This document shows, in pieces, positions 17,620 through 26,800 of a DNA stretch of 64,000 nt. The first letter of the stretch is position 1. Each line of letters opens with the position of its first letter. The notes beneath the pieces are model-generated. The model was not told the DNA's origin and searched no databases. It was given only the letters and a program-made list of their open reading frames with translations. A program made the position numbers and the translations under genes. Origin of the DNA: Bauldia litoralis (GTDB lineage: Bacteria > Pseudomonadota > Alphaproteobacteria > Rhizobiales > Kaistiaceae). The stretch covers positions 248,001 through 312,000 of the forward strand of contig NZ_FMXQ01000005.1 in the NCBI RefSeq assembly GCF_900104485.1, written 5' to 3'.

Positions 17620-19157
17620 GCCACCGCTTCCGTCGCCGCGGTGTCGGCGCCGAGCGCCGCCCGCATGATGTTGTGCTCGGACTGTTCGTCGCCCTCGAGT
17701 TCGGCGACGACCTCGCCGGCATAGAGGACCATTACCCGGTCGCAGAGGTGGACGAGTTCGGGAATCTCGGTCGAGTGGAAAAGGACGCTGCCGCCGAGTT
17801 CGGCGAAGGCGCGCATCAGGACATAGAGCTCGTGCTTGGTGCCGACGTCGATGCCTCGGGTCGGGTCGAAGAGCAGGAGGATGCGGCTCTCGGCGAAGAG
17901 CCACTTGGCCAGCGCGATCTTCTGCTGGTTGCCGCCGGAGAAGGAGCCGACACGGGTCCACAGCGCACGATGATCGACCTCGACGCGATCGAAGACGCGC
18001 TCGACCGATTCCGTCTCGCGCGTCGTGTCGATGAGGCCGCCACGGGCGTAGCGCTGGATGACGGGAAGCGAGGCGTTATGCAGGCCGGTCAGCTTGAGGA
18101 ACAGCGCCTCGGTCTTGCGGTCTTCCGGCAGCAGGCCGATGGCGATGTTCGGGCGGATGGCGTCACGCGGCGAGGCGATGGTCACCGGCCGGCCGTCGAC
18201 CCGAAGGCCGCCCTGGGCGATCTCGGTCATGCCGAAGGAGGCGAGGAAGAGATCGAGCTGGCCCATGCCCTGCAGCCCGGCAATGCCGAGGATTTCGCCC
18301 TTGTGGAGCGCGAAGCTGGCATTGCGCAGCTTGGCGCCGGCGGCGAGGTTATCGACGGCGAAGACCTCCTCCGCCTCGCTCGGGCGCTTCTCCGGACGGG
18401 CCGGGAAGGTCTGGGCGATGGAGCGGCCGATGATCATCTCGATGATCTCGGCGTCGGTGAAATCGGCAACGGTGCCGGTCGAGATGTGGCGGCCGTTCCT
18501 GAGAATCGTCAGGTGATCGCAGAAGGCCCGGACCTCGCGCATGCGGTGCGAAATGAAGACGACGGTGACGCCATCGGCCTTGAGGCCGGCGATGACCTCG
18601 CCAAGCCAGTCGACATCGCGGCCGGCGAGCGTCGAGGTCGGCTCGTCGAGAAGCAGGATGCGCGGCTTGCGATAGATGGCGCGGGCGATCTCGATCTTCT
18701 GCTGGACCGCAAGGTCAAGCGTGCCGACCTCGTCGCGGAGGTCGACCTGAAAACCCAGCTTGTCGAAATGGGCGCGGATCTCGGCATCGGCGGCGCGCCG
18801 ACGGATCATCGCGGTCGGCCCGACCGGCGCATAGGGCAAGAGCATGTTGTCGAGGACGGTGAGGTCCCGGACGAGGGTCATTTCCTGGAAGGCGGTCTGG
18901 ATGCCGAGCGCGTGGGCGCTGCGCGGCGAGCGGAGGCGGCATGGTTTGCCGAAGACCTCGAAGCGGCCGGTGTCGGGCTCGATCAGTCCGGAGAGCAGCT
19001 TGACGATGGTCGATTTGCCGGCGCCGTTTTCGCCGAGCAGCGCATGAACGGTCCCGGGCGCAATGGCGAAGCTGACATCGTCAACGGCGACAGTGGCGCC
19101 GAACGCCTTGCGCAATCCCTCGACCGCCACCGCCGGGGCGCCGGTAGGCTCCGTCAT
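17616..19157 (-). CDS. RbsA/MglA-type sugar ABC transporter ATPase (two nucleotide-binding domains)
   Basis: A 513-residue tandem ATPase. Domain 1 has Walker [12 protein letters not shown] and Walker B ILLLDEPTSTLAGRD. Domain 2 has a degenerate Walker A region (IAGLQGMGQLD), signature SGGNQQK and ILLLFDPTRGIDVGTKHE. In domain 1 the signature-region reads DLAVQQKIEIAR instead of LSxGxQQ. In domain 2 Walker B reads LLFDPTRG, with Asp-Pro in place of Glu-Pro, as is common for this class. It energises the fused permease downstream. AAGGGAGG precedes the ATG. Import of a pentose-like or modified sugar is expected. Confidence 0.92.
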   Translation of the reverse strand: MTEPTGAPAVAVEGLRKAFGATVAVDDVSFAIAPGTVHALLGENGAGKSTIVKLLSGLIEPDTGRFEVFGKPCRLRSPRSAHALGIQTAFQEMTLVRDLTVLDNMLLPYAPVGPTAMIRRRAADAEIRAHFDKLGFQVDLRDEVGTLDLAVQQKIEIARAIYRKPRILLLDEPTSTLAGRDVDWLGEVIAGLKADGVTVVFISHRMREVRAFCDHLTILRNGRHISTGTVADFTDAEIIEMIIGRSIAQTFPARPEKRPSEAEEVFAVDNLAAGAKLRNASFALHKGEILGIAGLQGMGQLDLFLASFGMTEIAQGGLRVDGRPVTIASPRDAIRPNIAIGLLPEDRKTEALFLKLTGLHNASLPVIQRYARGGLIDTTRETESVERVFDRVEVDHRALWTRVGSFSGGNQQKIALAKWLFAESRILLLFDPTRGIDVGTKHELYVLMRAFAELGGSVLFHSTEIPELVHLCDRVMVLYAGEVVAELEGDEQSEHNIMRAALGADTAATEAVA

Positions 19158-19268
19158 CGCCCCCTCCCTTCATCGGTCGCCGCGGCGACCGCCTGCAATG
19201 GCTGTGGTTTTCTTCGGAAAGGGCACGGGGCAGCCTGGCCGCTCGCCCCGCGCCTTGTTCAGGAAGCC

Positions 19269-20402
19269 CTAGAGCTCGGGCTGGCCGACGAGCGCGGCGT
19301 TGAAGCCGATCTCGGGAGTCGCCTCTGAGAAGATCGAAGCGAACCAGCCGGGATTGGCGACGATCGCCGGGCTGAAGGCGTTGCAGCCGGCCTTCATCTC
19401 ATCCCAGGTGCCTTCCTTGCAGAGCTGGATCGTCTCGTTGGTGACGAGCGGCAGCGGCAGCACGGTCAGCTTCGGCACGTCCTTGCCTTCCAGCTTCTCG
19501 ACCGCAAGCTTGAGGGCGAGACCACCGGAATAAGGCGGCGAGGCGTAGGAAATGCGCGGCGCACCGAGCGGTGCATAGGGTCCGGACGCACCCTCGACCT
19601 CGGTGCCGACAGGCAGCATCTGGATACGGCCGCCGTTGGCGCCTTCACCGGCACAGGGGATCAGCTCTTCGGGGGTCTTGCCCGCTTCGAGCTGCATGGC
19701 ATTGGCCGTATAGCAACCGACCTGCATCCACAGACCGTCAATGTCGTCCCAGCTCTGGGTGGCGAGGATCTTGGAGAGTTCGGTCCGGGTGACCGCCTGG
19801 CTCCACATGCCAACCGCTTCGGCGACGATGTTGATGTCGGGATTCTCTGCGAAGACTTCCATCGCCGCCGCAGTCCGCTGCGTATCGACCGAAGTACCGG
19901 GAACGCCGGTCAGGACAACGATATTGCCCTTGCCGTCGAGCTTCTCGACCAGCCACTCGGCGGTGACCCGGCCGGCTTCTTCCTGGTCGATGTGGATGTT
20001 GTAGGCGCATTCCTCGGTGATCTCGGCGTCATAGGCAAAGATCAGCACGCCCTTGTCGCAGGCATTCTTGACGACCTGGTTCAGCGCGGTCGGCGAGATC
20101 GGAAAGACGACGATCGCGTCGGCGCCCTGCTGGACCATGGCATTGATCTGCTGGATCTGGCGCTGGGCGTTCGGACCGGCGACCTGGACCTGCAGGTCGA
20201 CCTTATCGGCCATGCTCTTATGGGCCGCCATCGCCTTGACCATGTTGGCGGCCTCGGCCTGCCAGTCATTGCCGATGTAGCTCATGCTCAGGAAAATCTT
20301 GTACTTTTCCTGGGCCTGCGCCGCCATGCCGGTCAACGCCGCCCCCCCGAAGAGAAGGGCCGCCGCGGCTGCGGTGCCAATGATTCGTGATGCTCGTTTC
20401 AT
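19269..20402 (-). CDS. Periplasmic sugar-binding protein of the CUT2 transporter
   Basis: A 377-residue periplasmic-binding-protein type 1 protein with a signal peptide ending near MAAQAQEK. It has the family landmarks SYIGNDWQAEAANMVKA, MVQQGADAIVVFPISP and VLTGVPGTSVDTQR. Five cysteines lie in the mature part. The ATG at 20402 is selected because GGGAGGAAC is seven bases upstream. It is the first gene of the minus-strand catabolic operon, divergent from a GntR regulator. The ligand is unknown; the family binds monosaccharides and similar polyols. Confidence 0.92.
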   Translation of the reverse strand: MKRASRIIGTAAAAALLFGGAALTGMAAQAQEKYKIFLSMSYIGNDWQAEAANMVKAMAAHKSMADKVDLQVQVAGPNAQRQIQQINAMVQQGADAIVVFPISPTALNQVVKNACDKGVLIFAYDAEITEECAYNIHIDQEEAGRVTAEWLVEKLDGKGNIVVLTGVPGTSVDTQRTAAAMEVFAENPDINIVAEAVGMWSQAVTRTELSKILATQSWDDIDGLWMQVGCYTANAMQLEAGKTPEELIPCAGEGANGGRIQMLPVGTEVEGASGPYAPLGAPRISYASPPYSGGLALKLAVEKLEGKDVPKLTVLPLPLVTNETIQLCKEGTWDEMKAGCNAFSPAIVANPGWFASIFSEATPEIGFNAALVGQPEL

Positions 20403-20458
20403 GCAGTTCCTCCCTGGTATTCCGGTCATGGGGGTTCATGAGCCGATCTATTTTCTTG

Positions 20459-20471
20459 TGATCATAGATCA
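20459..20471. promoter_or_regulatory. Putative GntR operator between the divergent genes
   Basis: TGATC-ATA-GATCA, a perfect 5-bp dyad with a 3-bp centre, lies in the AT-rich spacer 57 bp upstream of the binding-protein ATG and 85 bp before the GntR gene. FadR-subfamily operators are short dyads of similar size. It is assigned on position and symmetry only. Confidence 0.45.
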
Positions 20472-20555
20472 AATGTCAAAGATCGTGCAAGATGGGATCG
20501 GGGCGTTTATAAGCGGCGCGCCGCAGCGGGCGATCGGGAGGCAGGTGGAGACGAA

Positions 20556-21233
20556 ATGGGGACTGCGGCCGACAAACCGGGCATCCAGGTCGAGCCGTTG
20601 ACGCGGGATACCCTGCAGCAGCGCGTCTACCATCAGGTCGCCGGCCTGATCCTCGATGGGGGGATTGCACCGGGACAACTCGTCACCATCCAGAGCCTGG
20701 CGGACTCCTTCGGCGTCAGCACGATGCCTGTGCGCGAGGCGATGAAGCGGCTCACCGCCGAGAAGGCGCTGACCGTAGTCTCCGGCCGATCGATGGGCAT
20801 CCCGCCGCTCACCCTCGAGCGGCTGGATGACCTGAGAAAGGTGCGGCTGGAACTCGAGGGTGCGGCGGCCGCCTGGGCGGCAACGCGTTTCGACAAGGCG
20901 TCGCTCGCCGGGCTGGAAGTCGACCTCGACAGGATGGACCGGGCGATCGCGGCAAGCGACGCCAAGGCATTCCTCCAGGCCAACCGCTCGTTTCATTTCG
21001 GCGCCTACCGGGCGTCGAAGTCGCCGACGCTGGTCTCTCTGATCGAGATCGTCTGGCTGCAGATCAGCCCCTATTTCAACCTGCTGCGCGGCTCGGGCAA
21101 CTATGTCGCGGCAAACGCCAACCACCGCAGCATGGCCGAGGCGCTGAAACGCGGCGATGCCGATGCCGCCCGCGCCGCGATCGCCGGCGACATCAACGGC
21201 GCCTACGAGGTGCTGGCGAAACTGCTCGACTGA
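20556..21233 (+). CDS. GntR-family regulator (FadR subfamily, FCD domain)
   Basis: A 225-residue regulator. An N-terminal winged helix is seen (QQRVYHQVAGLILDGGIAPG, SLADSFGVSTMPVREAMKRL), followed by an all-helical FCD effector domain with metal-type histidines (NRSFHFGAYR, NANHRSMAEALKRGD). It is transcribed divergently from the lactonase/BKACE/ABC operon and is its most likely regulator, with a sugar acid or keto acid as possible effector. The start is supported by GGAG five bases upstream. Confidence 0.9.
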   Translation: MGTAADKPGIQVEPLTRDTLQQRVYHQVAGLILDGGIAPGQLVTIQSLADSFGVSTMPVREAMKRLTAEKALTVVSGRSMGIPPLTLERLDDLRKVRLELEGAAAAWAATRFDKASLAGLEVDLDRMDRAIAASDAKAFLQANRSFHFGAYRASKSPTLVSLIEIVWLQISPYFNLLRGSGNYVAANANHRSMAEALKRGDADAARAAIAGDINGAYEVLAKLLD

Positions 21234-21382
21234 CCGACGCCTTTCGTCCGTTTGGTGACTGACGCCCTCTCCTGCGGCCGTTATCGTGGGGCGACGAGAA
21301 TCACGATCGGGCGCTTCGCGGCCGCCGATTTTCCGCGATCCGCCGGACTCCTTCCGACATTCCAACCGGGAACCTTCGCCCG

Positions 21383-22588
21383 ATGATGCAGGACGCCTTT
21401 ATCGAGAAGCTCGAAACGACGCTGGCCGAGTTGAAGGCTGGCGGCCTTTTCAAGACCGAGCGGCTGATCGCCGGGCCGCAGGGCGGCCATGTCGATGTCG
21501 CGTTGAATGGCGAGAAACGCCCCTTCGTCAATCTCTGCGCCAACAACTATCTTGGCCTTGCCAACCATCCCGAGATCGTCGCGGCGGCCAAGGCTGCAAT
21601 GGACGATTTCGGCTTCGGCATGGCCTCGGTGCGCTTCATCTGCGGGACGCAGACGCTGCATCGCGACCTTGAGCAACGAGTCGCCCAATACCTGCGGACG
21701 GACGACGCGATCCTCTTCGCCGCCTGCTTCGACGCCAATGGCGGGCTGTTCGAGCCGCTGCTCGGCGAGGACGACGCCATCGTCTCCGACGCGCTGAACC
21801 ACGCCTCGATCATCGACGGCATCCGGCTGTGCAAGGCGAAGCGCTACCGCTTCGCCAACGGCGACATGGACGAACTGGACGACAGACTGAAGCAGGCGCG
21901 CAGCGACGGCGCGCGGACGATCCTGATCGCCACCGACGGCGTTTTCTCGATGGACGGCCATGTCGCGAAACTCGGCGCGATCTGCGATCTCGCCGAGCGC
22001 CACGGCGCGATGGTGATGATCGACGACTGCCATGCGACGGGCCACCTCGGCGACGGCGGCCGCGGCACACCGGCGCTGACCGGGGTCGAGGATCGCGTCG
22101 ACATCATCTCCGGCACCTTCGGCAAGACGCTGGGCGGCGGCATCGGCGGCTTCATCGCCGCGCGCCAGCCGGTCATCGACCTCTATCGCCAGAAGGCGCG
22201 GCCCTATCTCTTCTCCAACAGCCTGCCGCCGCCGACCGTCGCCGGGGCGCTGAAGGCGATCGACATCGCCGAAAAGGCGGACGACCGCCGGGCCTTGCTG
22301 GCCAGCCACGCCAGCCGATTTCGCGCGGCGCTCACCGATGCCGGTTTCGACCTGATCGCCGGCGACACGCCGATCGTGCCGGTGATGGTCGGCGACGCGG
22401 AACGGGCGCAGCAGATGGCGAGCGCCCTCGGCGCGCGCGGCGTCTATGTCGCCGGCTTCTTCTATCCCGTCGTGCCGATGGGCAAGGCGCGGATCCGCAC
22501 CCAGATGTCGGCGGCCCTGACCGACGCCGACATAACCTTCGCGGCCGACGCCTTCATCGACGCCGGCAAGCAACTCGGACTCATCTGA
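21383..22588 (+). CDS. kbl: Glycine C-acetyltransferase (2-amino-3-ketobutyrate CoA ligase)
   Basis: A 401-residue alpha-oxoamine synthase with PLP. It has the N-terminal [15 protein letters not shown] and [10 protein letters not shown], the PLP-binding [10 protein letters not shown], and the Schiff-base lysine K248 in [14 protein letters not shown]. It converts 2-amino-3-ketobutyrate and CoA to glycine and acetyl-CoA. The gene for the enzyme that makes its substrate, tdh, follows 11 bp downstream, so they form the classic threonine-degradation pair. A second in-frame ATG directly follows the first; either could be used. Confidence 0.95.
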   Translation: MMQDAFIEKLETTLAELKAGGLFKTERLIAGPQGGHVDVALNGEKRPFVNLCANNYLGLANHPEIVAAAKAAMDDFGFGMASVRFICGTQTLHRDLEQRVAQYLRTDDAILFAACFDANGGLFEPLLGEDDAIVSDALNHASIIDGIRLCKAKRYRFANGDMDELDDRLKQARSDGARTILIATDGVFSMDGHVAKLGAICDLAERHGAMVMIDDCHATGHLGDGGRGTPALTGVEDRVDIISGTFGKTLGGGIGGFIAARQPVIDLYRQKARPYLFSNSLPPPTVAGALKAIDIAEKADDRRALLASHASRFRAALTDAGFDLIAGDTPIVPVMVGDAERAQQMASALGARGVYVAGFFYPVVPMGKARIRTQMSAALTDADITFAADAFIDAGKQLGLI

Positions 22589-22599
22589 ACGGACCGACC

Positions 22600-23622
22600 A
22601 TGCGCGCACTCGTCAAGCAGAAAGCCGAACCGGGGCTCTGGCTCAGCGACGAACCGAAGCCGGAGATCGGGCCGAAGGACGTGCTGATCCGGGTCCGCCG
22701 TACCGGGGTCTGCGGCACCGACCTGCACATCTACAACTGGGACGACTGGGCGAGCAAAACGGTGCCCGTGCCGATGATCGTCGGCCACGAATATGCCGGC
22801 GAGGTCGTCGAGACCGGGGCGGCGGTGGATACGGTCAAGGTCGGCCAGCGGGTCTCCGGCGAGGGCCACGTGATCGGCATGCACAGCCGCGCCGCCCGGG
22901 CCGGGCGCTTCCACCTCGACCCCGAGACGCAAGGGGTCGGCGTCAATATTCCCGGCGCCTTCGCCGAATATGTCCGGATCCCGGCCTTCAACGTCGTCGC
23001 CCTGCCCGACGACATCGACGACGAGATCGGCGCGGTGCTCGATCCGCTCGGCAACGCGGTGCATACGGCGCTCTCCTTCGACATGGTCGGCGAGGACGTG
23101 CTGATCACCGGCGCCGGGCCAATCGGCATCATGAGCGCCGCCGTCGCCCGCCATGTCGGCGCCCGGCACATCGTCATCACCGACATCAACCCGACCCGGC
23201 TGAAACTCGCCGCCGAGGTGACCAGCGTCGTGCCGGTCAACACGGCGGAAGAGGACCTTCACGACGTGATGGCGAAGCTCGGCATGCGCGAGGGCTTCGA
23301 CGTCGGGCTGGAGATGAGCGGCATCCCGGCCGCCCTCGACCAAATGCTCGACCACATGGTGGTCGGCGGGCGGATCGCCATCCTCGGCATCCCGTCCAAG
23401 CCAGCGCCGCTCGACCTCAACAAGATCATCTTCCGCCAGTTCACCGTCAAAGGCATCTACGGCCGCGAAATGTTCGAGACCTGGCACAAGATGCTGGCGA
23501 TGCTGCAGAGCGGGCTCGACATCCGCAAGGTGATCACCCATCGGCTGCCGGCGGCGGAGTTCGAGACCGCCTTCCAGGTCATGCGCGCCGGCGAATGCGG
23601 CAAGGTGGTGCTGGAGTGGTAA
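22600..23622 (+). CDS. tdh: L-threonine 3-dehydrogenase lacking the structural zinc site
   Basis: A 340-residue zinc alcohol dehydrogenase-family enzyme oxidising L-threonine with NAD+. Catalytic zinc residues are present: C38 ([13 protein letters not shown]), H63 and E64 (VGHEYAGE). The NAD motif GAGPIGIM is intact, and the protein aligns along its whole length with E. coli Tdh. All four cysteines of the structural zinc lobe (C93, C96, C99, C107 in E. coli) are replaced by G, S, A and D in the stretch [21 protein letters not shown]. It is probably still catalytic, with a zinc-free lobe. Its start is 11 bp after kbl. Confidence 0.93.
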   Translation: MRALVKQKAEPGLWLSDEPKPEIGPKDVLIRVRRTGVCGTDLHIYNWDDWASKTVPVPMIVGHEYAGEVVETGAAVDTVKVGQRVSGEGHVIGMHSRAARAGRFHLDPETQGVGVNIPGAFAEYVRIPAFNVVALPDDIDDEIGAVLDPLGNAVHTALSFDMVGEDVLITGAGPIGIMSAAVARHVGARHIVITDINPTRLKLAAEVTSVVPVNTAEEDLHDVMAKLGMREGFDVGLEMSGIPAALDQMLDHMVVGGRIAILGIPSKPAPLDLNKIIFRQFTVKGIYGREMFETWHKMLAMLQSGLDIRKVITHRLPAAEFETAFQVMRAGECGKVVLEW

Positions 23623-23680
23623 GGCGTTCGAGGTGGCCGTCGTGTAGCCTTCGGGTCTCGTCCGGGGTGTCCTTCGGGGG

Positions 23681-23823
23681 TGCGTCCTTCGAGGCTCCGC
23701 TTTGCGGAGCACCTCAGGATGGCGGGGTCATTGTGCCGAGGACGCGAACGTCTGCACGTCGTGACCGAGGAACCACCCCGCCATCCTGAGGTGCCCGTCG
23801 TCAGACGGGCCTCGAAGGACGCA
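23681..23823. repeat. Nested inverted-repeat element, copy 2
   Basis: A 143-bp relative of the element at 6788-6943, with the same ends TGCGTCCTTCGAG and CTCGAAGGACGCA, the same CACCTCAGGATGGCGGGG core on the left arm and its complement on the right. The small inner hairpins differ in sequence but keep pairing (CTCCGC/GCGGAG; CCCGTC/GACGGG), a sign of compensatory change. It again lies between two convergent genes, tdh and tamB. Confidence 0.87.
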
Positions 23824-23840
23824 CGACCTACTGCCCGCTC

Positions 23841-26800
23841 CTAGTATTCGTATTCGTAGTTCAGGCCGACCGAGCCCGACCCGTCGTCGCCGGCGGAGCC
23901 GCGCGCCTTGAGATTGCGGGTGATGTCGAGGTCGATGGTAACTCGGCCGGCGCCGCCGGTATCCTGCTCGACCCCGAGGCGGATGTTGTCGTTGATCCGC
24001 TTGCCGATGCCGACCGTCGTGCCGCCGGACTCGTTCTGGCGGACGTCGAGATCGTCGAGCCCGGTCATCTGGCGCACCCGGGTGAACAGGCCGTCGCCGC
24101 GGGCGAAGGCACCGGAGAACTGGCCGATCGCATCGACAAGTTGTGCCGCCTGGAAGGCGGTGAGACCGCTGACATTCCGGTCGAACAGGATCTGCGAGAT
24201 GATCTCCTCCTCCGGCAATTGCGGGTTGGAGGTGAAGCTGATCACCGGGTCATCGGCCGGGCCGTCGACATTGACGATGGCCGTGACCTGCGAGGTGCGC
24301 GTCGAGGCCTCGAAGTCGAGAACCGGGACAAGATCGCCGGTGAAGGTCAGCCGGCCGCGGGTGAACTCGAAGCGCCGGCCAAGGACCTCGATACGGCCAC
24401 GGGCCATTTCGAAGCCGCCGACGGTGACGGGATTGCCGATATCGCCGGTGACGGTGAGCGAGCCGCCGAGACTGGCATCGAGCCCGAAGCCGCGGACGAT
24501 GATCGCCGTGCGGTTGGTGCTGGCGACCGTGATGTTCAGATTGAGGCCGCCGCTGGCCGAGCCGCCGCTGGAAGCGCTGGGCGCCGCCGGCCTGACCGGC
24601 GGGACAAAGCCGGGGGCGACATTGACATGCCGGACGTCGAGGGCCGCGCCGCCGCCGAAGCGGTCGGGCAGGAGGATGTCGGCGCGCGAGATATCGACGC
24701 GTCCGCCGACCGTGCCTGTGGTCATCAGCGGCCCGGTCAACGTCAGCGCGGCGGTGAAGGCGGCGTCGACCATCGTCCCGTCATTGTAGCGCCCGTTCTG
24801 CACGCCGATGGTCAGGTTGGCGGGAAGCCCGGCATCCGGGTTGATCGCGATCGATCCGCCGACGGTGATCTGGCCACCCTGGGCAAGCCGACCGGTGACG
24901 CCATTGATCGTCGCGGTCTGGCCGTTGAGGTTGATGCGGCCACCGATATCGGTGACGCCGAACCGCGTCTGGGAATCGATGATTGTGGCGTTCGACAGCG
25001 CAACAGTCCCCGATATCGACGTGGCGCTCGCCACCTTGAGATCGAGCGTGGCGGTGCCGCCGAGGTCGAGTTCGCGGTCGGTGAAGAGCCCGACGAGTTC
25101 GAGAGGCGCGGTGCCGGTCACGGTGATGTCCGGATCGCCGCCGGTGAACGGCACCCGGCCATTGGCCTGGAGCGTCGCCCCGGCGCCGGTCACCCGCGCG
25201 GCGATGGTGGTCGCGGCAGTGGTGGCTTCACCGCTGGCGGTAATGGCGAGGCCCGGCAGGCCGGCGGACTCGGTCTGCGCGACGGCGAAACCCGACAGTT
25301 CGGCCCGCCAGGCGATCGCCGGCGCCGCCGTGGTGCCGGTCACCCTGGCCGAGCCGGTGATGGTTCCCCGTGCGCCGAGGCCGGGCGAGAACTGGTTGGC
25401 GATCGCCGCCGAGACACCCTCGATGGTGACATCGAGGCCGAGAGCCGGCGTCACCGGGCCGGCGATCGATACACGGCCGCCGCCAAGCGCGAGCCGCACG
25501 CTCTCGATACGCGTCTCGTCGCCGAGGCTGACCCGGGCCGGGCCGTCGATCTCGACGGGGAAACCGAAGGCTGTGCCGGACAGCCGGCTGACTTCAAGCG
25601 TCTGGCCCACGGCCTCGGTGGTCAGGCTGCCTGCGCCGTCGAGCCCGATTTCGGGGCCGCTGGCCTTGACGGCGAAGCGCGTCGTCGGGCCATCGACCTC
25701 GGCTGTCGCCTGGGCGCTGTCGATCCGGACGGACCCGGCGCTGATCCCAGCCGCGTCGATCGACCCGGCGATCTGCGGCGTGCCCAGCGCATCGTCGATG
25801 CGGACCGTGCCATCGGCCTTGTCGGCGACGAGCGTCGCGACAGCGATGTCGCGCGCGTTGAAGACGACATCGACGGCCTGGCGGCCGTCATCCGGCTGGA
25901 AGCGGATGCTGGCCTCGGCCGAGCCGGTCGCCTCGACAAGGGCAAGCGCGGCCAGGGTCGCGAGATTGGGCGCTTCGACCGACAGCGAGCCGGACAGCAG
26001 CCCGCCCTCCGCCTGCTCGATCGCGCCGGTGATCCGGTTCTCGGCGATGGCGAGATCGACGGCGGGAAAGGCGAATCGACCGGCCTCGATGTCGACCATC
26101 GCCTCGGCCGTGCCCTGCAGGGGCCGGCCGGCGAAGGATCCGCCAAGGGTCAGCATGCCGCGCCATCCGGTGTCGACCGGCTCGCCCTGGACGCGGACCG
26201 TGGCATCGGCGACGGGCTGGCCGACCAGTTCGCCATCGGCGACGGCGACCGTCGCGTCGAAGGTCGGCCGGTCGAGCGAGCCGGCGATCTCGCCGGTCAC
26301 CGTGGCGGCGCCGCGCGACTGTTCGGCTATCAGGGCGAGATCGGCGATATCGCCCGAGAAACGACCGTCGATGGCCGATCCATCGAGCGAGACGTTGCCG
26401 GCAAGGGTCACGGCGGCGCCGTCGACCGACAGGTCCTCGATGGACAGCCGCCCCGTGGGATCGTCGGCAAAGGTCAGGGCGAAGCGCGTTTGTCCGGTCA
26501 GCAGCGGGGCGATCGCCGGTTCGCCGGGATCGAGGTCCGTTGCGGTTCCCTCGATCGCCAGCCGCATGCCCTCGGCACCGAAGAAGCGGCCGTTCAGGGT
26601 CGCCGCGAGGGCGCCGGAGAGATCGCGACCGACCAGCGCGCCGATCGGCGCCAGGTCGCCGAAGCGCGCCCGCAATTCGCCGGTGGCTTCGTCCGGCGCG
26701 ACATCGCCGGCAAACAGCGCCCGGCCGCCAAGCGCCGAGAGGTCGACATCGACCCTGGCCGCGGTCGCCGGCACGTCGAGTGTCCCGTCCGCGGTCACCA

